A stretch of 64,000 nt of DNA from Sciurus carolinensis (lineage: Eukaryota > Chordata > Mammalia > Rodentia > Sciuridae). Location: contig NC_062227.1 of NCBI RefSeq assembly GCF_902686445.1, forward strand, positions 25,164,777-25,228,776. The letters are read 5' to 3'. The notes under the pieces are model-generated. The model was given only the letters and a program-made list of their open reading frames with translations. It was not told the DNA's origin and searched no databases. The translations under genes were made by a program, and so were the position numbers. Of the stretch, positions 21,045 to 32,910 are shown in pieces (positions within the stretch are counted from its first letter, which is position 1; each line of letters starts with the position of its first letter).

Positions 21045-22605
21045 GAGTTTCAGAAATTTTTTTTTTAGTTCTCTGACAAATATCGTTGGTATTTTTATGG
21101 GGATTTCATTGACTCTGTATATTGATTTTGGTAGTATGGCTATTATAACTATCCTGTCTATCCATGAACATGGGAGGTCTTTCCATCTTTGGAGATCTTC
21201 TTCAATTTCTTTCTTCAGTGTTCTATAGTTTTCATTATAGAGGTCTTTAATTTCCTTAGTTAGATTTATTCCTAGGGTTTTTTTTTTTTTTGAAACTATT
21301 GTGAATAGGATTGTTTTCCTGATTTCCTTCTTAGCACATTTATTATTGCTGTATAGGAAAGTTATTGATTTTTGTATGTTGATTTTAATAACCTGCTACT
21401 TTGCTGAATTTGTGTATTAGCTCTCGCAGTCTTCTGGTGGAGTGTTTTGAATCTTCTAACATAGGATCATGTCATCTACCAAAAGTAATATCAACTTCTT
21501 TCTTTCCTGTTTTTATCCCTTTTCTTTCTCATGCTTAATTGCTTGGTCTCAGATTTGTAATATTGTACTGAATAGGAATGATGAAAAAGCACATCTTTGT
21601 CTTGTTCCATATATTAAAAGAAATGACTTCAGTTTTCTACATTCACCATGATGTTGGTTTTGGGTTTGCTGTACATAGTCTTTATGATATTGGGGCAGGT
21701 TCATTCTATTCCTAATTTCTTAAGTGTTTTTTTATTTTTCAATCACAAGTGGTTTCTGAATAATGTCAGACTTTTCCTGCATCTATTGACATGACTATGT
21801 GATTTTTGTTCTTAATTTATGTGATTAATTACCTTTATTGGTTTGTGTATGTTGAAACCTCCTTGGAACTCTGAAATAAGACCAACTTGGTCATGATGTA
21901 CAACCTTCTTAATATGTTGTTGACTGTGATATGCTAATATTTTATTAAGAATTTTTGCATTTAAATTTCTCAGAGATATTGGTCTGTAGTTTCTTTCCTT
22001 GATGTGTCCTTATCTGGTTTTGGTATCAGGGTGATACTGGCTTTATGAAATGAATTTGGCAGTGTTCCATCCCTTTATATTACATGGAATAATTTGAGGA
22101 GCAATGGTATTAGTTCTTTAAAGGTCTGGTAGAATTCAACTGAGAATCTATCTGATTCCAGACTTTCCTTTGTTAGAAGACTTTTTATTACTGCTTCTGT
22201 CTCATTGGTAGTTCTTCTGTAGGTTTTCTTTTGTTGATATGTCTTTATCTGGTTTGGGTATGAGGGTGACACTGGCTCTTCTTCACTCCATTACTGTGTA
22301 TATTCTAACAGGGGTATGGGAGCAATTTAGATTGAGACCCCTCATAGGTGTGGTGTCCATAGCCTTTGTGTTAATTTTCTTTTTGCTGTAGAAGTTGATG
22401 TCTGTGAGTGGGACCAGAGGATCCCCTACCCCGTCCCAGCTGTTCCTGCTTGGAGAGTCCGCTCATAAGTTTGGGTTTTATTTCTTCTATAATTTGTATT
22501 AAAGTATTACTGAAGTTTGAGCGTGGTCAGTTTGTATATGGAGCAAGGTGTGCTATCCCTTAGTGGGCTGTAGCTCAGCAGCAGTGTATCTACCCTGTGA
22601 ATCTG

Positions 22606-23099
22606 TGTTGTGGGAGACAGACTAGTTGAGAAGCAACTAGCAGCACCCGGCAAGAACTCCAAACTTTATTTTACTCCAGTGGGCCCAGAGAAGAACAGAA
22701 CTCTAAATTCTGAGCCCTGATCCACAGTTTCTCACAATATTTATAGGTTATTTGACATCATGTTGGTGGACCCATCCTATCATGGGTTTTTTTTTCCTCT
22801 TTTTAAAAAAAATTCCTAATCTATATGGCTGAAAGCCTTGTGCTGGGTCTCCAACATTATGTATGCTCACAAAACAGATAAGAAGAAACAGATCTTTCAT
22901 AGGCATCCATTATTGACAATCCAAAAGGTAGGGCCCCATGGTTAATTAGGCTTCCTAGAGAAAGGCAGAGATGGGGGGTGGAACCTGACCCCTTCCCCAG
23001 GCATTGGTGTCTTACCATAACATTTTTTGCAATTTTCATATCCAGGTCTGGTTTTGCCATCACACTTGTAGTGTCCCAGTAGATCCCGAGCATCTCACA
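22606..23099 (-). mobile_element. ERV-type LTR, minus strand (right end uncertain)
   Basis: On the minus strand it ends 'ctcccacaaca' (22606 side). It contains an AATAAAG polyadenylation signal near 22660-22670 and a TATA-like cctataaata near 22739-22748. That layout is an LTR's U3-R-U5 end. The proposed start tgtgagatgctcggg at 23099 is a guess based on TG...CA ends. No TSD was found. No coding sequence is attached. Confidence 0.6.
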
Positions 23100-23900
23100 G
23101 AAAAGGAGGCAACAGAAGCAAACAGTATACAGTGTTAAAGTACTGAGTGCCTACTCTGACATTTACAACACTGTCACAAAACAAGAATGGCGGGGTCAAC
23201 AATTGCCAACAGCAAAAACAATAAATAACCATTTACTAGATCTGGCCTTAAAGAACAGGTGTCAGCTAAGCCACCCACAGTACTGATAACTGCAACTTCA
23301 TGAATGTGGGGTGGGAGTTCTATGAACCAAATAGTTGTTAAAGATGGTGAAAATGTAGTTCCTTAAAAAAAAAAAGAAAATGCGATAGGAAGATAAAAGA
23401 ATGTTTAGAATGTTCAAAATGTGAACTGAGATAAAGCAAAAAAGATGTTGCAAGTGATGGCTATAAAGAAGGAGGAGTAAAAATAAAACTAAAGAGAAAA
23501 TGAAAGAGAAAACAAGAGAATTTGGCTTTAGAAGGAGTAGAAAGAAAAAAAGAGAATTGGGAAACAAAAACAAACAAAAACCCAAAAGAAACAAAACTCT
23601 AACCCTCAAAAGACAAAGAAAAATGGTGATTATAAACGAAATGCTAAAAATGAGAGGAAGCATTGCCCCCGCCCCCCAGTCAGGAACCAATCAACACAGC
23701 AAGAACACCTACACATAAGAAAAAGAGGAAAGGATTCTTAATGGAAAAAATGAAAGAATTGCCTGTATTCAGGTTGACAGAACTGTGGATGAGGGTAGAT
23801 GCTCCCTACTTATGCCTAACTATCCTTCTTTCTGTTTCCTCTTGGGAGTGAGCATGAGGTTGTTTTAACTCTTTCTGTTTTTGTGTTGCTCACTGAGCTG

Positions 23901-23913
23901 CCCCCCCCCCCCC
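23901..23913. repeat. Homopolymer C tract
   Basis: A run of 13 C after 'actgagctg'. It lies in L1 5' UTR-like sequence and is a likely length-variable or sequencing-error-prone site. Confidence 0.9.
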
Positions 23914-24947
23914 AAATGGCCTAAAACTGAAGCTAGTTCAAATAGCTCTCAGCTTCCCTTCTCACCAGTATAAGGTAGGACAGAATAGGACATACTCTTA
24001 GCTGGAGTTTTGTCTTCATAGATCAGATCAGTGTACTACCAGGGTGGGACTGCTGCAGAGTTCCATGAGAGGTGTTTTGGCAGGTAGAATTAGTTCTTAT
24101 CAATCCTTTGGGACTTTTTTGGGTGGTGTCTGCTCTGGAGAGATTAGATCAACACACCCCTAGGGCCCAGCAGATGTGATCTCTGCTAAGGGTCTGGATC
24201 TCAGGAGCCTCCCAGGAATTCTGTTGGGGGCGGGCAGTCCTCCATGTACTCTGCTGTCTTTGAATATTACCTTCCCAGACTTAGTCTCTGAGTATGATCA
24301 TGCCTACCTATTCAGATTCCCCAACCCATTTCAGATGGTCCTCTGAGCCACCAGATTCAGGAAAGTGAGTTGGGTTCTCCTTTGTTTTTCTGACTTGAAT
24401 CCTCAGGTTCAATCTTCTTTGTGCCTATTTCACTCACATTCTGTTAGGTACATCCTAAGGCCATACTTTAGGCACTTGCCAGGACAGTATGGCAATGTCT
24501 GCTGTGATCTCTTGGTTTCACTGCAGCAGCTGCATGTGGCCTCCTCAAGATGACTCTCCCTCAGCTCTCCACTGCCAGTTGAAAAACACAGAGCACTTTT
24601 CAAACACCAGTTCACAGTGCAGCCTCTGGATACCTAAGTTCAGTTTGCTTTTCTGTTCCACAGATTTTCTGTGCCAGATTTGTTCATTGTGTTTCTCTCT
24701 GTTTATGTTATCTTCCCTTCCTGGGTGAACCAGTGCCCTTCCCGTGTCCACCACTGGCTTGGTTCCAATATATTCCTTCTTATTCTTTGTTCAAAGTATC
24801 TGGGTTTCTGAGTCTCTATGAGACTCTAAATGGATGGTAGTGAATTTCAGTGAATTCCCTTGCTCATCCCCCTCACTAGGAAGCAGTATTCCTGATGCTT
24901 GAATCTTGAGTCACAGAGCAACTGGAAATGCAGCCTTCATGAAATCT

Positions 24948-24956
24948 GCCATCTTG
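24948..24956 (-). promoter_or_regulatory. CAAGATGGC YY1-type motif at an L1 5' end
   Basis: The plus strand reads gccatcttg, the reverse complement of caagatggc, within 20 bp of the inferred 5' end of this older L1. YY1 is known to bind such a core at the start of human L1, where it sets the transcription start. Presence in L1-B and L1-C at the same place supports function. YY1 binding here is inferred. Confidence 0.6.
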
Positions 24957-25181
24957 AATCTCTCCCAGAATTTTCTTTGAAGGTACAAAATGCTTCCTTG
25001 AAAAAGAAATTGAAGCTGCTTTTCAGGTGATAGTAGTGGCTCTGTCAGTCAGTTGCTCAGCTACCACCTGATTATCTCTTAAAATGGCTTTTTAAATTTA
25101 TTTTTGTTGGTGCATTGTTTTATATGTTAAATTTGTTGGTTCCACAGTCCAGCTCTTATGTAGTCCTAATGATTAGTTTTT

Positions 25182-25302
25182 TTTTTTTTTTAATATTTCT
25201 TGTTGTCCATGGATATTTGTTTATATGTGATGCTGGGGATCAAACCCAGTGCCTCACACATGTTAGGTAAGTACTCTACCACTGAGCTACAACCCAAGCG
25301 CC
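25182..25302 (-). mobile_element. ID SINE, minus strand, with TSD
   Basis: T-run, then 'gtgatgctggggatcaaac', 'cagtgcctcacacatgtta' and 'ctaccactgagctacaac', the ID reverse complement with several mutations. Flanks tgattagttttt (25170-25181) and tgattagcttttt (from 25303) form an imperfect TSD. Confidence 0.9.
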
Positions 25303-25309
25303 TGATTAG

Positions 25310-26595
25310 CTTTTTGAGTGGATGCAGTGATAGATCTGGTAACTCTTTAAGCTACTGAGAATGGTGTGTTTAAATTTTCAGTTTGTGGATTTATCTAGGT
25401 TTTCCTTTTGCATTTGTTTTTCCCTTTACATATTTTGAAGCTCTGCAACTGATTGCACACCAATAGAGAATTGTTATTTCTTCCTAATGCATGGATGGCT
25501 TTCTGTTTATGAGATGATCCTCATTTCCCTTTAAATCTCTGGTAGAGCTTCTTGCTTTTAAGGTCTCAGTTGTCTTATATTAGTATAGCTTTATCAGCTT
25601 TTTAAAAATTAAGTGTTTTGCATGTTGAGTCTTTTTTTACATTAAAAAATTCAACTCCTCTATCTACTTATACATTTCTTTTTTATGTACATAGATTTAC
25701 TGTTTAGGATTATGAAATCCACTCTGATAATCTTAATTTTTTAACTACAGAATTTGATCTATGGATAATGAATGATGTGTATTCATGTTTATCAGCTACT
25801 GTTTGTATTGTTTGACACACTCTTTTGAGCTATTACTTATCTATTATATCTTTTAGTGGCTACCATGGTCATTAGAAGTCTATGCCCTTACTTTGTTGTT
25901 GTGTGAAATAACTTATTAGTTTACTCTCCTTCTTCCTTAGATAAGCATTCATATTATTGGTCTCTATTGCTTTATGTGTTATCATTGGTATGCATGTTCA
26001 TTTTAGAGTTAAATAAAACTGGGAAGATCTTAATATTATTATTAACCAATTTTGATATATTGTCCTATGTATTCACATTTCCATTTACTTTTCATTTCTT
26101 CTTACTTTTGGTTTCGTTAGAGATCATTTATTTTCTATCTGAATTCTCTCCTCTTCCCAACCTTGCTCTTCCTCCTTCTCCTCCTCCACCACTTTATTTT
26201 GTTATGGCTCTATTGTCACTGAATTCTTAAAAGTTTTTATTTGTCCAAAACACCTTCAGTTTGTATTTCTTTTTCAGGAATATTTCTATTGGCATAAAAT
26301 TCCTGATGGCATATTTTTTTAACATTGTAATGATGTAATTCCACTATCTTTTAACTTTCATTTTTTCTGTTAGAATTCAGATGTAAGTCTTATTTTTGAT
26401 TTTTGAAAGTAATGTGTTCTCTTCTCACCACACCCACTCCAAGCTATTTTTAAGTTCTAAAACTTTTGAGCTATTTTCCTGTTTTTGTTCTGTTATCACT
26501 CTTACTATGATATGTCTAGATGTGGATTTCTTATCTATTTATGCATAGAGTTTCCTTTATTTAACTTAAACTATAGACATAAAAGAGTATAAAAC
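25310..26595 (-). mobile_element. Ancient L1 5' half, minus strand
   Basis: Antisense L1M text of the ORF1 and ORF1/ORF2 junction: 'ctttatcagctttttaaa', 'ccatggtcattagaagtct' and 'atgatatgtctagatgtgg'. It is decayed and has no meaningful open frame. L1-C is inserted at its right edge. Subfamily not determined. Confidence 0.6.
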
Positions 26596-26606
26596 ATGAA
26601 TGTTGG

Positions 26607-27837
26607 GGGTTTCAAGATGGCGGACTAGAGGGTGGCTGCATTTCATGTTGCTCCAGGACTCAGGATTCAAGAAGAGGAGATATTGAGAGACTTGGGACCA
26701 ACTCAAAACTGCCGGGTGAGTCTCTCCTGTTGGGGAGGCATCCTGAGTGGGGCAGTAGTCCCAGAACGCAGGGAACTTTGTGAAGTAGAGTTGCCCAATG
26801 AGACACCCCTCCCCCTGCTGGAGCAGTGAACTCGGACAACTGGGAGCATTGTAGAGGAGGGTCACTCAGCACAGCGCTTGGACTCAGAGCAGCTCACTGG
26901 AGCTCCGGGTGGCTGCCCAGAGGAGGAGGCATGTGGCGAGTTGTTTGGACTCAGAGCAACCGCACAGGAACTCCAGGCAGCTGCCTGGAGGAGGAGGTGG
27001 AGCACGGAGGGTCGCTACTTGGAGCCACTGCACCAGAACTCTGGGTGACTGCCTGGAGGAGGAGGCGTGCGGCGGGTTGCTTGGACTCAGAGAGACCGCA
27101 CGGAAAACCGGGCAGCTTCCTGGAGGAAGAGGTGCGTGTTGGGTCGCTTGGACTCAGAGTGACCGCACCGGAGCTTGGGCGGCTGCCTGGAGGAGGAGGC
27201 GTGTGGCGGTGGCTTCCAGGCGATTAGGTGCAGAGCATGGTCCCAGGACCTAGGCAGCTTCTTGGTAGAAGAGCTGCACAGAGACAAGCTGAGGGGCAGA
27301 GCGAAGGTTCCAGGACTGTGGGCAGCTTCTCTGAGGAGGGGCAGCCTAAGGAGACTCTTCTGCTCAGGGCAAGACTCCAGCCCAGGAGTTAGGTCCGGGC
27401 CCATAGGAACGTTGCAGAGGAAGGCTGCCAAGCCCAGGTGGTAGTTGTGGGTTGAGGGGAACCTCTAGGAGGGGAACTGACCAGTGAGACCTCCCCACCA
27501 GGTGAGTCTTCCTGCCAGGTGAAGTTTTCCCACAAGGATGGTAAAACCAGAGACACAGGCCCAAACAGGCATTGCCTCAGCCCACAGCCTAGTTCCCCTT
27601 TGGATGACCATTGGTCAACAAGTGGAGGTACCTCTGCCCACTAGCAGGGAATATACCCCACCTGAAGGCTACCACCCCTAGAGAGGCAGCTTCCTTGTGG
27701 AGCACTGCATTAGCAACTTCCTCCAAGATTTCAGGCTACTGGAGGCTAAGAGGGAATATACTAGAAATCTTCATGGACACTATAAGTCAGAAGAGGAAAT
27801 CTGCAATATCTCAGTGATTCACTGATACCTGAACAAT
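26607..27837 (+). promoter_or_regulatory. L1-C 5' UTR with about five 67-68-bp monomers
   Basis: After the CAAGATGGCGG start and about 270 bp of unique sequence, units keyed by 'ggactcagag...' recur at 26880, 26947, 27021 (shortened), 27083 and 27150. Each runs through 'ctgcctggaggaggagg'-like text. The last 200 bp before ORF1 is shared with the other young copies. Tandem 5' UTR monomers act as additive promoters in mouse L1; the same role here is inferred. Confidence 0.8.
26613..26623 (+). promoter_or_regulatory. CAAGATGGCGG YY1-type motif at L1-C 5' end
   Basis: The motif lies a few bases inside the inferred L1-C start. AAGATGGCGG is a strong match to the known YY1 core (AANATGGC). The same placement occurs in L1-B and an older L1 in this window. 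It probably positions transcription initiation, by analogy with human L1. Confidence 0.7.
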
Positions 27838-28877
27838 ATGAGAAAACAAGGGAAGAAAATGCCCCAAACAAATCTAGATGTTACATCAATAAAATCCAAC
27901 GACAGCATGGCAGAAGAAATGACAGAAAGGGAGTTCAGAATGCACGTAATTAAAATGATCAGAGAAGCAAACCATGAGATGAAAGAACAAATGCAGGCAT
28001 TGAATGATGAGATGAAAGAGCAAATGCAGGCATTGAATGATTGCACCAATTGACAGTTAAAAGAGCAAATACAGGAAGCAAAAGATCATTTCAATAAAGA
28101 GTTAGAGATACTGAGAAAAAACCAATCAGAAATCCTTGAAATGAAGGAAACAATAAACCAAATTAAGAACTCTATAGAAAGCATAACCAATAGGATAGAA
28201 CACCTGGAAGACAGAACCTCAGATATTGAAGAAAAAAAATTTAATCTTGAAAACAAAGTTGACCGAACAGAGAAGAAGGTAAGAAATCATGAACAGAATT
28301 TACAAGAATTATGGGATATCATCAAAAGTACAAATTTAAGAATTTTTGGTATTGAGGAAGGCTTAGAGGAACAAACCAAAGGAATGAACAAACTATTCAA
28401 TGAAATAATATCAGAAAATTTCCCAAATCTGAAGAATGAAATGGATAATCAAGTACAAGAGGCTTATAGTACTCAAAAAACACAAAATTAAAAAAGACCC
28501 ACGCCTAGGCACATTATAATGAAAATACCTAACATACAAAATAGAGAATTTTAAAGGCTGTGAGAGAAAAGAACCAATTATATTCAGGGGGAAACCAATA
28601 TGGATATCAGCAGAGTTTTGAATCCAGACCCTAAAAGCTAGAAGGGCCTGGAACAACATTTTTCAAGCTCTGACAGAATATGGATGCCAACCAAGAATCT
28701 TATAACCAGCAAGTCTTACCTTCAGATTTGATGATGAAATAAAATCCTTCAATGATAAACAAAAGCTAAAAAAATTAAAAAAGAAAGCCAACATTACAGA
28801 ACATTCTCAGCAAAATATTCCATGAGGAAGAGATGAAAAACAACGATGCAAATCAGCAAGGGGAGAAACTATCCTAA
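27838..28877 (+). pseudogene. L1-C ORF1, broken
   Basis: Start 'MRKQGKKMPQTNLDV'. The coiled coil contains a duplicated 33-bp unit (27976-28008 and 28009-28041) coding 'EMKEQMQALND' twice. A CGA to TGA change at 28051-28053 stops the frame, a typical CpG decay. Coding resumes at 28141 ('MKETINQIKNSIESITNRIE') to a stop at 28489-28491, where the RRM/C-terminal domain follows in shifted frames. The expected TAA is at 28875-28877. Confidence 0.9.
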
Positions 28878-28899
28878 AGGAATTGTCAAATAAAAAAAA

Positions 28900-31800
28900 A
28901 TGACCGGGAATACAAATCATATCTCAATAATAACCCTGAATGTTAAAGGCCTGAACTCATCAATCAAAAGACATAGATTGTCAGATTGGATTAAAAAGAA
29001 AGATCCAACAATTTGCTGCCTGCAAGAGACTCATCTCATAGAAAAAGATACCCATAGACTAAAGGTGAAAGGATGGGGAAAAACATACCATGCACATGGA
29101 CTCAGCAAAAAAGCTGGGGTATCCATCCTCATTTCAGATAATGTGGACTTCAAGCCAAAGTTAGTCAGAAGGGATAAAGAAGGACATTTCATACTGCTTA
29201 AGGGAAACATAAACCAGCAAGATATAACAATCATAAACATCTATGCCCCAAACAGTGGCTCGTCCATGAATGGCAAACAATTTCTTCTCAAAGCAGAAAC
29301 CAAATAGACCATAACACAATAATACTAGGTTATTTTAACATGCCTCTCTCACCACTGGACAGATTTTCCAAAAAAAAATTGAACAAAGAAACCATAGATC
29401 TCAAAAACACAATCAATAATTTAGACTTAACGGATATTTATAGAATATACCATCCAACAAAGAGCGAATACACTTTCTTCTCAGCAGCACATGGATCCTT
29501 CTCTAAAATAGACCATATATTATGCCACAAAGCTAATGTTAGCAAATACAAGAAGATAGAGACACTACCTTGTATTCTATCAGATCATAATGGATTGAAA
29601 TTAGAAATAAATGACAGAATAAAAAACAGAAACTACTCCAACACCTGGAGATTAAACAATATGCTATTATATGATGAATGGATACCAGAAAGTATCAGGA
29701 AGGAAATTTAAAAATTCTTAGAGGTAAATGAGAACAAAAAAACATATCAAAATGTCTGGGACACTATGAAAGCAGTACTTAGAGGAAAATTTATTTCATG
29801 GAGCGCATTCAATAAAAGAAGGAAAACTCAAAAATAAACGACCTAACACTACAGCTCAAAGCCCTAGAAAAAGAAGAACAGACCACCAGCAAAAGCAGAA
29901 GATAGGAAATAGTTAAACTGAGAGCTGAAATCAACGAAATTGAAACGAAAGAAACAATACAAAAAATTGACAAAATAAACAGTTGGTTCTTTGAAAAAAT
30001 AAACAAAATTGATAAACCCTTAGCCACAATAACAAAGAGAAAGAGGGAGAAAACTAAAATTACTAAAATTCGGAATGAACAAGGAAACATCACAACAGAC
30101 ACGACTGAAATACAAAACATAATTAGAAGCTATTTTGAAAATCTATACTCCAACAAAACAGAAAACCTCGAAGACATCAACAAATTTCTAGAGACATATG
30201 AATTACCTAAACTGAACGAGGAAGACATACACAACTTAAATAAACCAATTTCAAGCAATGAAATAGAAGAGGTCATCAAAAGTCTACCAACAAAGAAAAG
30301 TCCGGGACCAGATGGGTTCTCAGCCGAGTTCTACAAAACCTTTAAAGAAGAGCTCATTCCAATACTCCTCAAACTATTCCATGATATAGAAGAGGAGGGA
30401 ACCCTCCTAAACTCGTTCTATGAAGCCAATATCACCCTGATACCTAAACCAGACAGAGACACATCGATGAAAGAAAATTTCAGACCAATATCCTTAATGA
30501 ACATCGACGCAAAAATTCTCAAAAAAATTTTAGGAAATCGCATACAGATATATATTAAAAAGATAGTGCACCACGATCAAGTGGTCCTAGGGATGCAAGG
30601 TTGGTTCAACATTCGGAAATCAATAAATGTCATTCATCATATCAACAGACTTAAAGTTAAGAATCACATGATTATTTCAATAGATGCAGAAAAAGCATTC
30701 GATAAAATATAGCATCCCTTCATGCTCAAAACACTAGAAAAAATTGGGGTAGTGGAAACATTCCTTAACATTATAAAGGCCATCTACGCTAAGCCCATGG
30801 CCAATATCATTCTAAATGGTGAAAAACTGAAAGCGATCCTCCTAAAAACTGGAACAAGGCAGGGATGCCCTCTTTCACCACTTCTGTTCAACATCATCCT
30901 TGAGACTCTAGCCAGAGCAATTAGACAAACCAAAGATATTAAAGGGATACGAATTGGAAAAGAAGAACTCAAACTATCCCTGTTCGCTGATGACATGATT
31001 ATATATTTAGAGGAACCTGGAAATTCCACCAGAAAACTTTTAGAACTCATAAGTGAATTCAGTAAAGTAGCAGGTTACAAGATCAATGCTCATAAATCCA
31101 ATGCATTTTTATACATAAGTGATGAATCTTCAGAAAGAGAAATTAGGAAAACTACCCCATTCACAATAGCTTCAAAAAAAATAAAATATTTGGGAATCAA
31201 TCTCACAAAGAGGTGAAAGATCTCTACAATGAGAACTACAGAACACTAAAGAAAGAAATTAAAGAAAACCTTAGAAGATGGAAAGATCTCCCATGTTCCT
31301 GGATAAGCAGAATTAATATTGTCAAAATGACCATACTACCAAAAGTGCTATACAGATTCAATGCAATTCCAATTAAAATCCCAATGATGTACCTTGCAGA
31401 AATAGAGCAAGCAATTATGAAATTCATCTGGAAGAATAAAAAACCTAGAATAGCTAAAGCAATCCTAACTAGGAAGAATGAAGTAGGTAGATCAATGGTA
31501 CAGAATAGAGGACATGGACATAAACCCAAATAAATACAATTTTCTCATACTAGACAAAGGGGCCAAAAATATGCAATGGAGAAAAGATAGACTCTTCCAC
31601 AAATGGTGCTGGGAAAACTGGAAAACCATATGCAACAGAATGAAAATAAACCCCTATCTCTCACCCTACACAAAACTCAACCCAAAGTGGATCAAGGACC
31701 TTGGAATCAGTCCAGAGACCCTGCATCTTATAGAAGAAAAAGTAGGTCCAAATCTTCAACTTGTTGGCTCAGGATCAGACTTCCTTAACAGGATTCCCAT

Positions 31801-32629
31801 AGCACAAGAAATAAAAGCAAGAATCATCAACAACTGGGATCGATTCAAACTAAGAAGCTTTCTCTCAGCAAAGGAAACTATCAGCAATGTGAAGAGAGAG
31901 CCTACAGAGTGGGAGAATATCTTTGCCAACCATACTTCAGATAGAGCGCTAATTTCCAGAATCTATAAAGAACTCAAAAAACTCTACACCAAGAATACAA
32001 ATAATCCAATCAACAAATGGGCTAAGGAATGAACAGACACTTCACAGAAGAAGATGTACAAGCAATCAACAGATATATGAAAAAATGTTCAACATCTCTA
32101 GTAATAAGAGAAATGCAAATCAAAACTACACTAAGATTGCATCTCACCCCAATTAGAATGGCAATTATCAAGAACACATGCAACAATAGGTGTTGGCGAG
32201 GATGTGGTGAAAAAGGAACACTCATACATTGCTGGTGGGGTTGCAAATTAGTGCAGCCACTCTGGAAAGTAGTATGGAGATTCCTCAGAAAGCTTGAAAT
32301 GGAACCACCATTTGACCCAGCTATCCCACTCCTTGGCCTATACCCAAAGGACTTAAAATCAGCATACTACAGAGATACAGCCACATCAATGTTCATTGCT
32401 GCTCAATTCACCATAGCCAGATTGTGGAACCAACCTAGATGCCCTTCAGTTGATGAATGGATAAAGAAACTGTGGCATATATATACAATGGAATATTACT
32501 CCGCAATGAAGAATGATAAAATTATGGCATTTGCAAGCAAATGGATGAAATTGGAGAATATCATGCTAAGTTAGATAAGCCAATCTCAAAAAACTAAAGG
32601 ACGAATGATCTCGCTGATAAGCGGATGAG
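28900..32629 (+). pseudogene. L1-C ORF2, broken
   Basis: Start 'MTGNTNHISIITLNVKGLNS'. Endonuclease blocks: 'CLQETHLIEKD', 'SDHNGLKLE'. RT blocks: '[15 protein letters not shown]' and '[17 protein letters not shown]' around 30855-31020. The C-terminal Cys-rich block '[19 protein letters not shown]' is at about 32200-32260. At least seven frame breaks or stops are evident, for example near 29307, 30711, 31214 and 32572-32574 (TAG). A deletion near 31490 removes the block '[11 protein letters not shown]'. The expected end is the TGA at 32627-32629. Confidence 0.92.
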
Positions 32630-32654
32630 TACATATAATGGGGGGTGGGAGGGG

Positions 32655-32690
32655 TTAGCATTAGGTTTAGGTTTAGGTTTAGGGTTAAGG
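32655..32690 (+). repeat. Degenerate TTAGGG-like hexamers in L1-C 3' UTR
   Basis: Units ttagca, ttaggt, ttaggt, ttaggt, ttaggg and ttaagg follow a G-rich 'gggtgggagggg' stretch on the L1 sense strand. They occupy the same position as the purer array in L1-D. Confidence 0.9.
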
Positions 32691-32910
32691 ATAAGGAGTG
32701 TGGTAAGAATGAAGGAAAGATGGACTGTATGGAGGGAAAAGAGGGGTGGGAAGGGTGGGGGGGAAGGGAAAAAATAGTGAATCAAACATCATAGCCCTAT
32801 GTAAACGTATGATTACACAAATGGTATGCCTTGACTCTATGTACAAATAGAGAAACAACATGTATCCCATTTGTATACAATAATAATAAAAATGAAAAAA
32901 AAAAAGATTA

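Larger units (their letters stand above)
20791..24966 (-). mobile_element. Older L1 with 5' UTR, minus strand, interrupted
   Basis: ORF2 sequence runs from 20791 ('ttttcccagcaccatttta') to about 22280, with RT landmarks such as 'tgatactggctttatgaaa'. An LTR sits at 22606-23099. From about 23860 to 24966 the sequence is L1 5' UTR-like and ends in 'tctgccatcttgaatctct', the reverse complement of the CAAGATGG start of L1-C. No ORF1 is recognised, so an internal deletion is inferred. The 22281-23860 part is poorly assignable. Confidence 0.65.
26607..32905 (+). mobile_element. L1-C: full-length L1, plus strand
   Basis: It begins with 'ttcaagatggcggactaga', has a 1.2-kb 5' UTR with tandem units, ORF1, ORF2, a 3' UTR with degenerate telomere-like hexamers, and an A-rich tail at 32880-32905. 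About 6.3 kb is the full L1 layout. ORFs contain stops and frameshifts. No convincing TSD was found, because L1-D abuts its tail. It lies at the right edge of an ancient L1. Confidence 0.93.

Noticed and set aside
23298..23718. A strongly hydrophobic Leu/Phe-rich minus-strand frame (130 codons) and a Lys/Arg-rich plus-strand frame.
   Set aside because: Both reflect an A-rich strand in L1 5' region-like DNA. No homology, signal peptide context or gene structure.
19297..24978. The 12-mer agaattttcttt near 19297 and again at about 24967 as a TSD for the older L1 pair.
   Set aside because: The left occurrence continues directly into L1 RT text, not a poly-T tail, so it is probably chance in AT-rich DNA.
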